Shown here: one piece after another, positions 1 through 6,685 of the stretch
Position numbering within the stretch: position 1 is the first letter of the stretch
Layout of the letters: every line of letters starts with the position of its first letter
Assembly (NCBI GenBank): GCA_029256345.1
Contig: JAQSYC010000117.1
Location: forward strand, 1 to 7,168
Source: Clostridia bacterium
GTDB lineage: Bacteria > Bacillota > Clostridia > Lachnospirales > Cellulosilyticaceae
Length of the DNA: 7,168 nucleotides
Direction: 5' to 3'
Position numbers and translations under genes: made by a program
Notes under the pieces: model-generated
Database searches by the model: none
What the model saw: the letters and a program-made list of their open reading frames with translations, nothing else
What the model was told of the DNA's origin: nothing

Positions 1-1611
1 TTGAAACGGCTCAAAGAAAAATACAAAGTGTACAAGGAAATAGCAAGTTATCTAGACCAAGTTTGTGAAGATGTTTTGGATAATCTCCATTTATTTGAGG
101 GGGATCATGAAGCATCTAATAAAGATATGAAAGAGATGTTTCCTTGGCTTGCGACAAACGGGGTACAAAAGTTAGTTAAAAAATACGGTATTAACTTAAT
201 AGTGGATCATAGTCAAACAAAGGGGGCACCTATTGTTACAGACCTTAACCTTGAAAATTATAATCTGACAGGAAAAGTTTTGTTAGATAGCGAACTCAAT
301 ATGCTGTACAGCGATTTCACCAATATACGTGCCGGGCTTTTTCATAAAGCCAATGGGGGGTATCTGGTACTCAGGGTGCAGAGCATATTAGAGAATATCG
401 GAGGATGGCTAGCGATTAAAAAAATGCTAAAGACAGGTTATATCCGCATCGAAAATCCGGAAGATATGAATATTACAACGGTGACATCTATAAAACCAGA
501 ACCCCTGAAGGCTGATATAAAAATCATCTTATTAGGTAATTATGCACTGTACCATACACTGAGTAGTTATGATGAAGATTTTAGAAAATTATTTAAAGTA
601 AGAATTGACTTTGACGATGAGATAGAGAGCAGTACAGAGCAACTCAATAGGCTTGCGCATCTAGTGAAAAACCTATGTGATGAAGAAGGGCTGTTACCTG
701 TCAGTTTAGAAGGTATTCTAAAGATTGGTGAGTATGGAAATAGGGTGGCACAAAACCCAAGGAAACTGCCGGCCAATGTAGGCACCTTGTTAGACTTAGT
801 GAGAGAGGCAAGTGTTTTTGCAGAAGATGTTATCAGTGCAGAAAGCATTTGTAAAGCCATTAAGCATAGGCAGAATTTTAAACTTAAGTTAGAAAAACGG
901 ATAGATGAAAGAATTATAGACAATCTTTATCTGATTGATACGGAAGGAGAAAAAACAGGTCAAATCAATGGTCTGGCAGTCTATACAGTAGATGAGTATA
1001 TGTTTGGAAGGCCTGTTAAAATCACAGCAACAACCTATAAAGGAAAGCTGGGAATCGTTGATATAGAGAAAGAATCGGGTCTTAGTGGAGATATTCACAC
1101 AAAGGGTATTCAGATTATAACAGGATTTCTAGGGCATAGTTTTGCGCAGGATATGCCACTGTCCTTAAGTTGTAATATCTGTTTTGAGCAAAGCTATTCC
1201 GGAATAGACGGAGACAGTGCATCAAGCGTCGAACTTTATGCGATATTATCTAGTTTAGCAGAAGTGCCAATCAGACAGAATATTGCAGCTACTGGTTCAA
1301 TTAATCAATATGGACAGATACAGCCTATAGGAGGCGTTAATGAAAAAATAGAAGGATTCTTTAAAACGTGTAAAAGGCGGGGTCTTAGAGGCGATGAAGG
1401 GGTGATTATTCCTATTCAAAACAAAAGAGAACTGATGTTAGATGAAGAAATAGTGGAAGCTGTCAAGATGAATTTATTCCACATCTATGCCGTTTCAACT
1501 ATTGAAGAAGGTATGGAGATTATAACGGGATACAGTTACTCAGATATTGAGAGCCGTGTTCGAAAAAAACTTACTAAATTCAACAAACAATCGGAGATAT
1601 TTATGCTATAA
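1..1611 (+). CDS. Lon-like ATP-dependent serine protease (AAA_32 / Lon_C family), 5' end cut by window
   Basis: C-terminal 536 residues of a cytoplasmic Lon-type protease that degrades proteins using ATP. The end of the ATPase module is visible at about residues 105-270: the ANGGYLVL Walker B strand (117-124), the IKPEP...ILLGN sensor-1 region ending at N180, and the DEDFRKLFKV arginine-finger segment (191-200). The Lon proteolytic domain covers about 310-512, with the nucleophile S406 in GDSAS and K449 in GGVNEK. Their 43-residue spacing equals that of the E. coli Lon S679/K722 dyad, so proteolysis should be intact. Relatives of this architecture are usually near 770-800 residues, and the Walker A region is absent, so roughly 240 N-terminal residues lie upstream. 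The TTG at base 1 is therefore probably an internal Leu codon, not a start. It differs from classical Lon, which has a LAN domain. Family assignment is confident; LonB/LonC-style naming is not attempted. Confidence 0.9.
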   Translation: MKRLKEKYKVYKEIASYLDQVCEDVLDNLHLFEGDHEASNKDMKEMFPWLATNGVQKLVKKYGINLIVDHSQTKGAPIVTDLNLENYNLTGKVLLDSELNMLYSDFTNIRAGLFHKANGGYLVLRVQSILENIGGWLAIKKMLKTGYIRIENPEDMNITTVTSIKPEPLKADIKIILLGNYALYHTLSSYDEDFRKLFKVRIDFDDEIESSTEQLNRLAHLVKNLCDEEGLLPVSLEGILKIGEYGNRVAQNPRKLPANVGTLLDLVREASVFAEDVISAESICKAIKHRQNFKLKLEKRIDERIIDNLYLIDTEGEKTGQINGLAVYTVDEYMFGRPVKITATTYKGKLGIVDIEKESGLSGDIHTKGIQIITGFLGHSFAQDMPLSLSCNICFEQSYSGIDGDSASSVELYAILSSLAEVPIRQNIAATGSINQYGQIQPIGGVNEKIEGFFKTCKRRGLRGDEGVIIPIQNKRELMLDEEIVEAVKMNLFHIYAVSTIEEGMEIITGYSYSDIESRVRKKLTKFNKQSEIFML

Positions 1612-1612
1612 T
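1604..1612 (+). promoter_or_regulatory. Extended -10 promoter before the acetolactate synthase small subunit gene
   Basis: TGCTATAAT is a perfect extended -10 element (TGnTATAAT); its hexamer 1607-1612 overlaps the stop codon of the protease gene (1609-1611). The -35 region at 17-base spacing (1584-1589, CAAACA) matches TTGACA at only three positions, which an extended -10 can tolerate. A second TATAAT lies at 1619-1624 without TG. Predicted transcription start is about 1618-1620, giving a leader of under 60 bases. No T-box or terminator-type attenuator fits in that leader. Confidence 0.55.
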
Positions 1613-1676
1613 ATTTAGTATAATATGTAAGATTATTTGAGAGAATAAAAGCTATAGGCTATAAGGTGGAGGGAAC

Positions 1677-2165
1677 ATGACAAACAGAATATTATCCGTA
1701 TTGGTTGAGAATAATTATGGTGTGGTGGCTAGAATAGCGGGGTTATTTACAAGAAGAGGCTTTAATATGAATAGCTTTGCAGGAGAAGAAACCCATGACC
1801 CAGGTATATCCAGAATTACCATTTCTGTAACAGAAAATGAAGATTCTATTTATCAAATACAAAAGCAGGTAGAAAAACTGGTTGACATCAAAAAAGTAGA
1901 GCCTCTAGATGCTAAGAAAGATATTATAAGAGAATTGGCACTTATAAAAGTAACAGCCCAAAAAGACTTGTTCCTTCATATTAAAGAACTTACAGAACAA
2001 TTTAGTGTAAGAATTATAGATATGGATACTGAAGCAGTTGTATTTGAATTATGTAATACAAAAGAAAAAATTGATGAATTTATAGATGTTGTAAGACAAT
2101 ATGAAATAGTAGAAAGTGTCAGGACAGGAGTTATCGCGCTTCAGGCAGGAAATAAACATATGTAG
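1677..2165 (+). CDS. ilvN: Acetolactate synthase small (regulatory) subunit
   Basis: Regulatory subunit of acetohydroxyacid synthase, the first common enzyme of valine, leucine and isoleucine synthesis. It activates the catalytic subunit and carries the valine feedback site. The 162 residues match the usual length of about 160. An N-terminal ACT domain (about 4-76) contains ILSVLVEN, the GLFTRRGFN segment and DPGISR, followed by the ALS small-subunit C-terminal domain (about 84-158) starting at RELALIKV. N12, G15 and N30 align with E. coli IlvH N11, G14 and N29, positions where substitutions relieve valine inhibition, so feedback control is probably retained (inference). The start is set by an AAGGTGGAGGG ribosome binding site at 1663-1673. 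The catalytic subunit gene ilvB is not in the window; the neighbours are a protease and a c-di-GMP enzyme. The symbol ilvH would serve equally well. Confidence 0.95.
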   Translation: MTNRILSVLVENNYGVVARIAGLFTRRGFNMNSFAGEETHDPGISRITISVTENEDSIYQIQKQVEKLVDIKKVEPLDAKKDIIRELALIKVTAQKDLFLHIKELTEQFSVRIIDMDTEAVVFELCNTKEKIDEFIDVVRQYEIVESVRTGVIALQAGNKHM

Positions 2166-2203
2166 GTGTAAAGACTATCAATGCAAGATAAAGGAGGAAG
2201 CGC

Positions 2204-3916
2204 ATGCCGATTACTCAGGAGATTAACAAACCCAAATTATTAGATATATTAGAAAAAGTAATAGATGAAATGGAAGACTGGCTGATCATTGGTGATGAAT
2301 ATGGTAAGATTGTCTATGCCAACGAAAATGTTTATACTTCCTGTGGATGCGTTAAGTCAGATTTATTAGGACAAGATATGTGTATGTTTGTTGGTGTGGA
2401 TTTGGCGGATGATATTGTAATTGAGAAAATAAGAAAGTTTGTGTTAGAGGGAGAAAAATTTGAGTTTATTACCAATAGGTTCATTAAGCACAATAAAAGA
2501 ATCTATTTGACCAATAGTTTTACGGCCTTATGGAGTGAAAATAAGTTAGAATATTATGTATGCGTATCAAAGGATATTACAAAAACACAAAAACTAAGAG
2601 AAGAAATGTATCGTGTAAGTTATATTGATGATTTGACTAATTTTCCTAATCAAAAAGTCTTTTTGGAAAGCCTATACAAACAGGTCAAAAGAGCTCAAAA
2701 AAACAACACGGAATTTGCAGTTATTTTAGTAGATATCAAAAAAATAGGTGAAATCAATAATACATATGGGCTTGGCGTAGGGGACAGAATTATTAAAGAA
2801 GTAGGCAGAAGAATAAAAAGCAGTTTAAATAAAGATAAAGAAATCTTCAAATACAATGGCAATGTTTTTTCAATTATTTATCAAAATGTCAATGAGACAA
2901 GAGACATCGAGGAATTTTTGGAACAGCTCGATCAAACGATGCATGAACCTATCAAAATACATAATAGTTATATGTATGTGGAGTTCAAGGCAGGGGTGGC
3001 GCTTTATCCAGGAGACTCTGCGCTTCCAAGTGAACTTATAAAGATGGCTCAGATTGCATTGGCTAAAGCTAAAAAGGAGATTAAATATACACCCTATATG
3101 TTTTATACAAAGGGAATACAAGAAGAAGTTCAAAATACACTCTTACTAGAGTCAGAAATGAGAGTTGCAGTAGAAAATGAGGAGTTCCTAGTGTATTACC
3201 AGCCGTTTGTTGACCTTCATAAGGATGAAATAGTAGGGATGGAAGCACTTATCAGAAGGGTTAAAAGCAATGGAGAATTAGTCTTGCCAGGGAAATTTAT
3301 CGCTCTTCTTGAACAAATGAATCTAATCGAAAAAGTAGGTATTATGGTTATCGAAAAAGTGTGTATGCAGCTGAGAAAATGGATAGATGCAGGGTACCGT
3401 ATTGTGCCAGTTTCAGTCAATCTATCAGCGCTTCAATTCAAAAATCCTACCCTTGCAAAAAATATCAAAGCTATCTTGAATAAATATGATGTTGCACCTG
3501 AATATGTGGTGTTAGAAATTACAGAATCAACTGTTATGGAAGACATAGGAATTGCCCAGCTCATCATCAGTGAACTAAAAAGCTATGGGTTTACCATATC
3601 TATTGATGATTTTGGAACAGGTTATGCATCAATCGGATACCTTAAAAAATTTAGGTTTGATCATCTCAAAATAGATATCTCATTTATACGGGAAATTGTA
3701 AGAAATCCTCAGGATAGGGCTATAGTAGAAGCCATCATTTCTATAGCAAAGACGTTGAATCTCAAAACGATTGCAGAAGGCATTGAAGATGAAGAGCAGC
3801 TTGAGATTATGAGTATGCTGGGTTGTGAGATGGGACAGGGATTTTTTTGGGACAAACCGATTAGTGCCCATAAGATCGAAGAGAAATACATGCAAATGAA
3901 TCTTAGCTTGAAATAA
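2204..3916 (+). CDS. PAS-GGDEF-EAL protein, predicted c-di-GMP phosphodiesterase with degenerate GGDEF
   Basis: A 570-residue soluble signalling protein with no signal peptide or membrane segment. Domains: PAS sensor (about 14-127), GGDEF domain (about 138-303) and EAL domain (about 315-560). The GGDEF fold is recognisable (DDLTNFPNQ at 142-150, VDIKKIGEINN at 176-186), but the signature motif reads NGNVF at 218-222 and no RxxD inhibitory site precedes it, so cyclase activity is unlikely. The EAL site looks complete: E347 in EALIR, N406 in SVNLSA, E438 in LEITES, D468-D469 in IDDFGTGYAS, K489 in LKID, E525 in AEGIED and Q545 in MGQGFF. The expected reaction is hydrolysis of c-di-GMP to pGpG. 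The degenerate GGDEF may bind GTP and tune the EAL domain, as reported for other tandem proteins (inference). The PAS ligand is unknown. An AAGGAGG ribosome binding site (2191-2197) sits 6 bases before ATG. It lies 38 bases after ilvN, so it may be co-transcribed. Confidence 0.93.
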   Translation: MPITQEINKPKLLDILEKVIDEMEDWLIIGDEYGKIVYANENVYTSCGCVKSDLLGQDMCMFVGVDLADDIVIEKIRKFVLEGEKFEFITNRFIKHNKRIYLTNSFTALWSENKLEYYVCVSKDITKTQKLREEMYRVSYIDDLTNFPNQKVFLESLYKQVKRAQKNNTEFAVILVDIKKIGEINNTYGLGVGDRIIKEVGRRIKSSLNKDKEIFKYNGNVFSIIYQNVNETRDIEEFLEQLDQTMHEPIKIHNSYMYVEFKAGVALYPGDSALPSELIKMAQIALAKAKKEIKYTPYMFYTKGIQEEVQNTLLLESEMRVAVENEEFLVYYQPFVDLHKDEIVGMEALIRRVKSNGELVLPGKFIALLEQMNLIEKVGIMVIEKVCMQLRKWIDAGYRIVPVSVNLSALQFKNPTLAKNIKAILNKYDVAPEYVVLEITESTVMEDIGIAQLIISELKSYGFTISIDDFGTGYASIGYLKKFRFDHLKIDISFIREIVRNPQDRAIVEAIISIAKTLNLKTIAEGIEDEEQLEIMSMLGCEMGQGFFWDKPISAHKIEEKYMQMNLSLK

Positions 3917-3937
3917 ATGATTAATATATGTTAAACT
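3908..3937 (+). promoter_or_regulatory. Possible sigma-A promoter for rho
   Basis: TTGAAA (3908-3913) and TAAACT (3932-3937) are separated by 18 bases, and a TG at 3929-3930 gives an extended -10 arrangement. The -35 matches consensus at five of six positions, the -10 at four of six. It would start transcription near 3944, about 33 bases before rho, and its -35 overlaps the end of the EAL gene. AT-rich sequence makes chance matches common, so this is tentative. Confidence 0.35.
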
Positions 3938-3976
3938 AATTAATAAAACTAGAAAAGTCAAAGGAGTTATTGGTTA

Positions 3977-5365
3977 ATGAGTAATTTAGAAGGATTGACT
4001 TTAGTTCAGCTGAGGCAAAAAGCTAAAGATTTAGGCATAAAAAACATCAATAAAATGCGAAAAAGTGAACTGATAGCGAGTATTGAAGATAGTAATAACT
4101 CCTCTTTTTTAGAAGCGAATGAAGAGTATACGGAACCGTCACAAGAGCAATCACCTGTTTTATTAGAATCTGAGCCTTGTACAGAAGAAGGAGAGGATGA
4201 TGGCCTTACAGAGGAAGGGGCATTATCTGGTATTGAGTCAAAGAGCGAACGCATGACAGGTGCAGGTATTTTGGAGATCATGGCAGATGGCTATGGCTTT
4301 TTGAGATCTCAAAATTTTATGCGGGGAGAAAATGATATTTATCTTTCTATATCTCAGATTAGGCGATTTAATCTCAAGACAGGGGATTGGATTGAAGGAG
4401 ATATGAGAAGGCCTAAGGAAGGGGAAAAGGCAGGAGCACTTTTATATGTGCATAAAGTCAATGGAGATAGGCCGGAAAAAGCAAAATACAGACCTAATTT
4501 TGAAACACTTACCCCAGTATTTCCTAATGAGCGCTTACATTTAGAATATGATAAAGAGATTCTCTCCACCAGAATTATAGACCTTATTGCACCGATTGGA
4601 AAAGGACAAAGAGGGCTTATTGTAGCACCACCGAAAGCTGGGAAAACGGTGCTGCTTAAACATATAGCCAATGCGATTACTCATAACCACAGTGAAGTTT
4701 CGCTCATTGTTCTGCTGATAGATGAAAGACCTGAGGAGGTAACGGATATCAGGCGTTCAATACAGGGTAAAGACGTACAAGTCATTGCATCTACCTTTGA
4801 TGAGCCGCCGGAACATCATAAGCAAGTGGCAGAGATGGTGCTTGAGAGAGCTAAAAGAATGGTTGAGCAGGGGAAGAATCTAGTGATATTGTTAGATAGT
4901 ATTACTCGTATGGCAAGGGCCTACAACCTTACGATTCCGCCAAGTGGAAGGACTCTGTCGGGGGGATTAGACCCAGCTGCACTGCATATGCCGAAAAAGT
5001 TTTTTGGAGCTGCCAGAAAAATAGAGCACGGTGGAAGTCTAACAATACTTGGAACGGCACTGGTGGATACAGGAAGCAAGATGGATGAAGTTATCTTTGA
5101 AGAATTCAAAGGTACTGGTAATATGGAGCTTGTACTGGATAGATCTCTTTCTGAAAGAAGAATTTTTCCTGCTATTGATATCTATAAATCAGGAACTAGG
5201 AGAGATGATCTTTTATTATCCCCAGAAGAAGCAGGGGTTGCATATGGTATTAGGAAAGATTTGAACCGCAATAATATTTCAGAAGTTACAGAAAATTTGA
5301 TAAATACTATGCTTGTTTGTGGGAATAATAAAGAATTCGTAGAACGTATGAAAAAAACTTTATAG
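3977..5365 (+). CDS. rho: Transcription termination factor Rho
   Basis: Hexameric RNA-dependent ATPase/helicase that releases RNA polymerase from untranslated transcripts. The 462 residues contain the Rho_N helical domain (about 4-36, LVQLRQKAKDLGIKNINKMRKSEL region), a low-complexity acidic linker (about 38-92), the cold-shock-like primary RNA-binding domain (about 96-165, with DGYGFLR at 104-110 and DIYLS) and the RecA-type ATPase core. Key residues: Walker A APPKAGKT at 217-224 (K223, T224), likely catalytic E250 in LIDERPEE, Walker B ILLDS with D307, the Q-loop region around 321-333, the R-loop KGTGNMEL (378-385) and a probable arginine finger R395 in SERRIFP. All motifs are intact, so the enzyme should be active. 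At about 420-430 residues typical Rho is shorter; the linker explains the excess. The start is supported by AAGGAG at 3961-3966. The gene lies just before rpmE, a common Firmicutes pairing. Confidence 0.97.
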   Translation: MSNLEGLTLVQLRQKAKDLGIKNINKMRKSELIASIEDSNNSSFLEANEEYTEPSQEQSPVLLESEPCTEEGEDDGLTEEGALSGIESKSERMTGAGILEIMADGYGFLRSQNFMRGENDIYLSISQIRRFNLKTGDWIEGDMRRPKEGEKAGALLYVHKVNGDRPEKAKYRPNFETLTPVFPNERLHLEYDKEILSTRIIDLIAPIGKGQRGLIVAPPKAGKTVLLKHIANAITHNHSEVSLIVLLIDERPEEVTDIRRSIQGKDVQVIASTFDEPPEHHKQVAEMVLERAKRMVEQGKNLVILLDSITRMARAYNLTIPPSGRTLSGGLDPAALHMPKKFFGAARKIEHGGSLTILGTALVDTGSKMDEVIFEEFKGTGNMELVLDRSLSERRIFPAIDIYKSGTRRDDLLLSPEEAGVAYGIRKDLNRNNISEVTENLINTMLVCGNNKEFVERMKKTL

Positions 5366-5393
5366 TTTATCGTTAAAATAGCAGTTTATATAG

Positions 5394-5422
5394 TTGCATT
5401 GTTACAAAACCCATGCTATAAT
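5394..5422 (+). promoter_or_regulatory. Strong promoter upstream of rpmE
   Basis: TTGCAT (5394-5399), a 17-base spacer and a perfect TATAAT (5417-5422) preceded by TG at 5414-5415 make a near-consensus sigma-A promoter with extended -10. Transcription should start around 5426-5430, leaving a leader of about 63-67 bases before rpmE. This is the best promoter in the window and fits the need for high L31 synthesis. It lies in the 127-base gap after rho, in which no terminator for rho was found. Confidence 0.75.
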
Positions 5423-5492
5423 ACTACTGTTGTCACAAAATTGTTAGAGTGCAAATTAACATAGAAAAGTGTCATGAAAGAGGTGAAGTGAA

Positions 5493-5693
5493 ATGAATAA
5501 AGAAATTCAACCAAAATATGAAGCAGTATCAGTAACTTGTAATGGGTGTGGAAACACTATTGAAACAAGTTCAACAAAAGAATCAATCAATGTGGAAGTA
5601 TGCTCAAAGTGTCATCCTTTTTACACAGGTAAACAAAGAGCAGCCTCAGCAAAAGGAAGAATCGATAAATTTAATAAAAAATATGATATGTAA
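5493..5693 (+). CDS. rpmE: Large ribosomal subunit protein L31 (zinc-binding form)
   Basis: Protein bL31 of the 50S subunit, located at the bridge between subunits. The 66 residues match the family length. Diagnostic stretches are VEVCSKCHPFYTGKQR (34-49) and GRIDKFNKKY near the C-terminus. Four cysteines, C16, C19, C37 and C40, make this the zinc-containing type rather than the cysteine-free type used in zinc starvation. Two departures from the common consensus are seen: the first pair is spaced CxxC (CNGC), where E. coli and B. subtilis L31 have CxC, and the N-terminal IHPKY motif reads IQPKY. An AGAGGTGA ribosome binding site (5479-5486) lies six bases before ATG. The gene has its own promoter upstream and an intrinsic terminator right after it, so it can act as a single-gene unit. 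Confidence 0.96.
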   Translation: MNKEIQPKYEAVSVTCNGCGNTIETSSTKESINVEVCSKCHPFYTGKQRAASAKGRIDKFNKKYDM

Positions 5694-5705
5694 TAACTTA
5701 CAGAA

Positions 5706-5737
5706 GGGGTTGAGAGGATGGTCTCAGCCTCTTTTTT
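5706..5737 (+). terminator. Rho-independent terminator after rpmE
   Basis: A 10-base-pair stem pairs 5706-5715 (GGGGTTGAGA) with 5722-5731 (TCTCAGCCTC), with two G-T wobbles and a six-base loop (GGATGG), followed directly by six T residues (5732-5737). It starts 12 bases after the rpmE stop codon. Only 21 bases separate the T-run from the next start codon, leaving no room for a promoter, so the genes that follow probably depend on read-through. Confidence 0.85.
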
Positions 5738-5758
5738 GCAAAATGTGGAGGTGAGCGA

Positions 5759-6685
5759 ATGGCAAAGGTTAATATAGGCGGACAAGCTGTTATTGAGGGT
5801 GTCATGATGAAGGGCAGAGGCGTTTACGCTGTTTCTGTAAGAAAATCTGACGGCACAATCACGACAGATATCAAAAAGTCTACAAGTATTATGGATCAGA
5901 TCAAGCTATTAAGATGGCCTATCCTAAGGGGGGTTGCTGTTTTTATAGAATCTCTTGTTTTAGGTGTTAAGACACTTACTTTTTCAGCAGAATTATACGG
6001 CGAGGAAGACCCTGAAGAAAAGCCAAGTGCATTTGAGATATGGTTAGAAAACAAGCTTGGTGAAAAAGGCGAGAAAATCATTATGGGCATTACGATGGCA
6101 ATATCCTTTATATTTGCCATTGCATTGTTTATGGTACTGCCTATGCTTATCAGCAGATTATTCAAACAGTACGTAACAAGTTCATTCGCTCAAAATATTA
6201 TAGAGGGTGCCATACGTATCCTAATCTTTTTAATCTATATGAAGCTTATTTCCAAAATGAAAGATATCCAGCGTACTTTTCAGTACCATGGAGCCGAACA
6301 TAAAACGATTAATTGTTTAGAAATAGATCAAGAACTTACGGTAGAAAATGTAAAAGAATGCAGCAGACTCCATAAAAGCTGCGGGACAAGCTTTTTATTT
6401 ATCGTGATGATTGTGAGTATTTTAGTATTCACTTTATTTACCACACAAATTTTATGGCAAAGGACACTCATACGTATTTTTATGGTGCCCATTATAGCAG
6501 GTTTATCTTATGAGTTTATCAGATGGGCGAGACTCTCGCCGAATAATAAGTTAGCAGATTTTTTGAGTAAACCAGGTATGTGGTTACAAAAAGAATTTAC
6601 AACGATAGAACCAGATGATATGCAAATACAAGTTGCTATTGAAGCGGTAAAAGGAGTGCTTAAACATGAACCTATCGACAAGTAA
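5759..6685 (+). CDS. DUF1385 family multi-pass membrane protein (YqhQ-like), function unknown
   Basis: A 308-residue membrane protein of the DUF1385 family, to which B. subtilis YqhQ is thought to belong; I know of no assigned reaction. Family hallmarks are present: N-terminal GGQAVIEGVMM (7-17), RWPILRG (52-58), FQYHGAEHKTINC (174-186), HKSCGTSFL (205-213), RLSPNNKLADFLSKPG (258-273) and TTIEPDDMQIQVAI (281-294). Hydrophobic segments at about 107-133, 146-165, 211-232 and 236-256 suggest four membrane spans, with 52-73 possibly a further membrane-associated helix. H177, H181, H205 and C208 lie in the strongest motifs, between spans two and three, and could form a metal or catalytic site (inference). 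The start is fixed by a perfect GGAGGTGA at 5747-5754. The gene follows the rpmE terminator and overlaps prmC, a linkage often seen in Firmicutes. Confidence 0.9.
   Translation: MAKVNIGGQAVIEGVMMKGRGVYAVSVRKSDGTITTDIKKSTSIMDQIKLLRWPILRGVAVFIESLVLGVKTLTFSAELYGEEDPEEKPSAFEIWLENKLGEKGEKIIMGITMAISFIFAIALFMVLPMLISRLFKQYVTSSFAQNIIEGAIRILIFLIYMKLISKMKDIQRTFQYHGAEHKTINCLEIDQELTVENVKECSRLHKSCGTSFLFIVMIVSILVFTLFTTQILWQRTLIRIFMVPIIAGLSYEFIRWARLSPNNKLADFLSKPGMWLQKEFTTIEPDDMQIQVAIEAVKGVLKHEPIDK
6651..6658 (+). promoter_or_regulatory. Ribosome binding site that fixes the prmC start
   Basis: AAGGAGTG lies inside the end of the DUF1385 gene, seven bases before ATG 6666. The alternative in-frame ATG at 6690 has only a weak AAGTAAGG upstream, so 6666 is preferred and the two genes overlap. 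Confidence 0.65.

Noticed and set aside
567..1098. Minus-strand open frames opposite the protease gene
   Set aside because: They lie wholly within a well-supported coding region, show no recognisable domain and are low-complexity Ser/Leu-rich translations typical of antisense frames.
1633..1648. Imperfect palindrome TTATT-TGAGAG-AATAA as a CodY operator for ilvN
   Set aside because: Compared with AATTTTCWGAAAATT it has about six mismatches, too many to support a CodY site in AT-rich DNA.
1651..1664. Tandem GCTATAG/GCTATAA repeat before the ilvN ribosome binding site
   Set aside because: Two copies of seven bases in an AT-rich leader are easily due to chance and have no known role.
2856..3961. 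Several short open frames on both strands within the PAS-GGDEF-EAL gene
   Set aside because: The intact protein covers this region with recognised motifs throughout; the others have no domain support.
4006..5264. Short open frames overlapping rho in other frames
   Set aside because: Rho is complete and highly conserved here, so these are shadows.
5353..5368. AAACT/AGTTT hairpin at the end of rho as a terminator
   Set aside because: The stem is five AT-rich pairs without a T-run on the plus strand; read on the minus strand it has T's but no gene to terminate.
5542..5754. A 70-codon plus-strand frame overlapping rpmE and the terminator
   Set aside because: It runs through the terminator hairpin, has no ribosome binding site of note and conflicts with the clear L31 frame.
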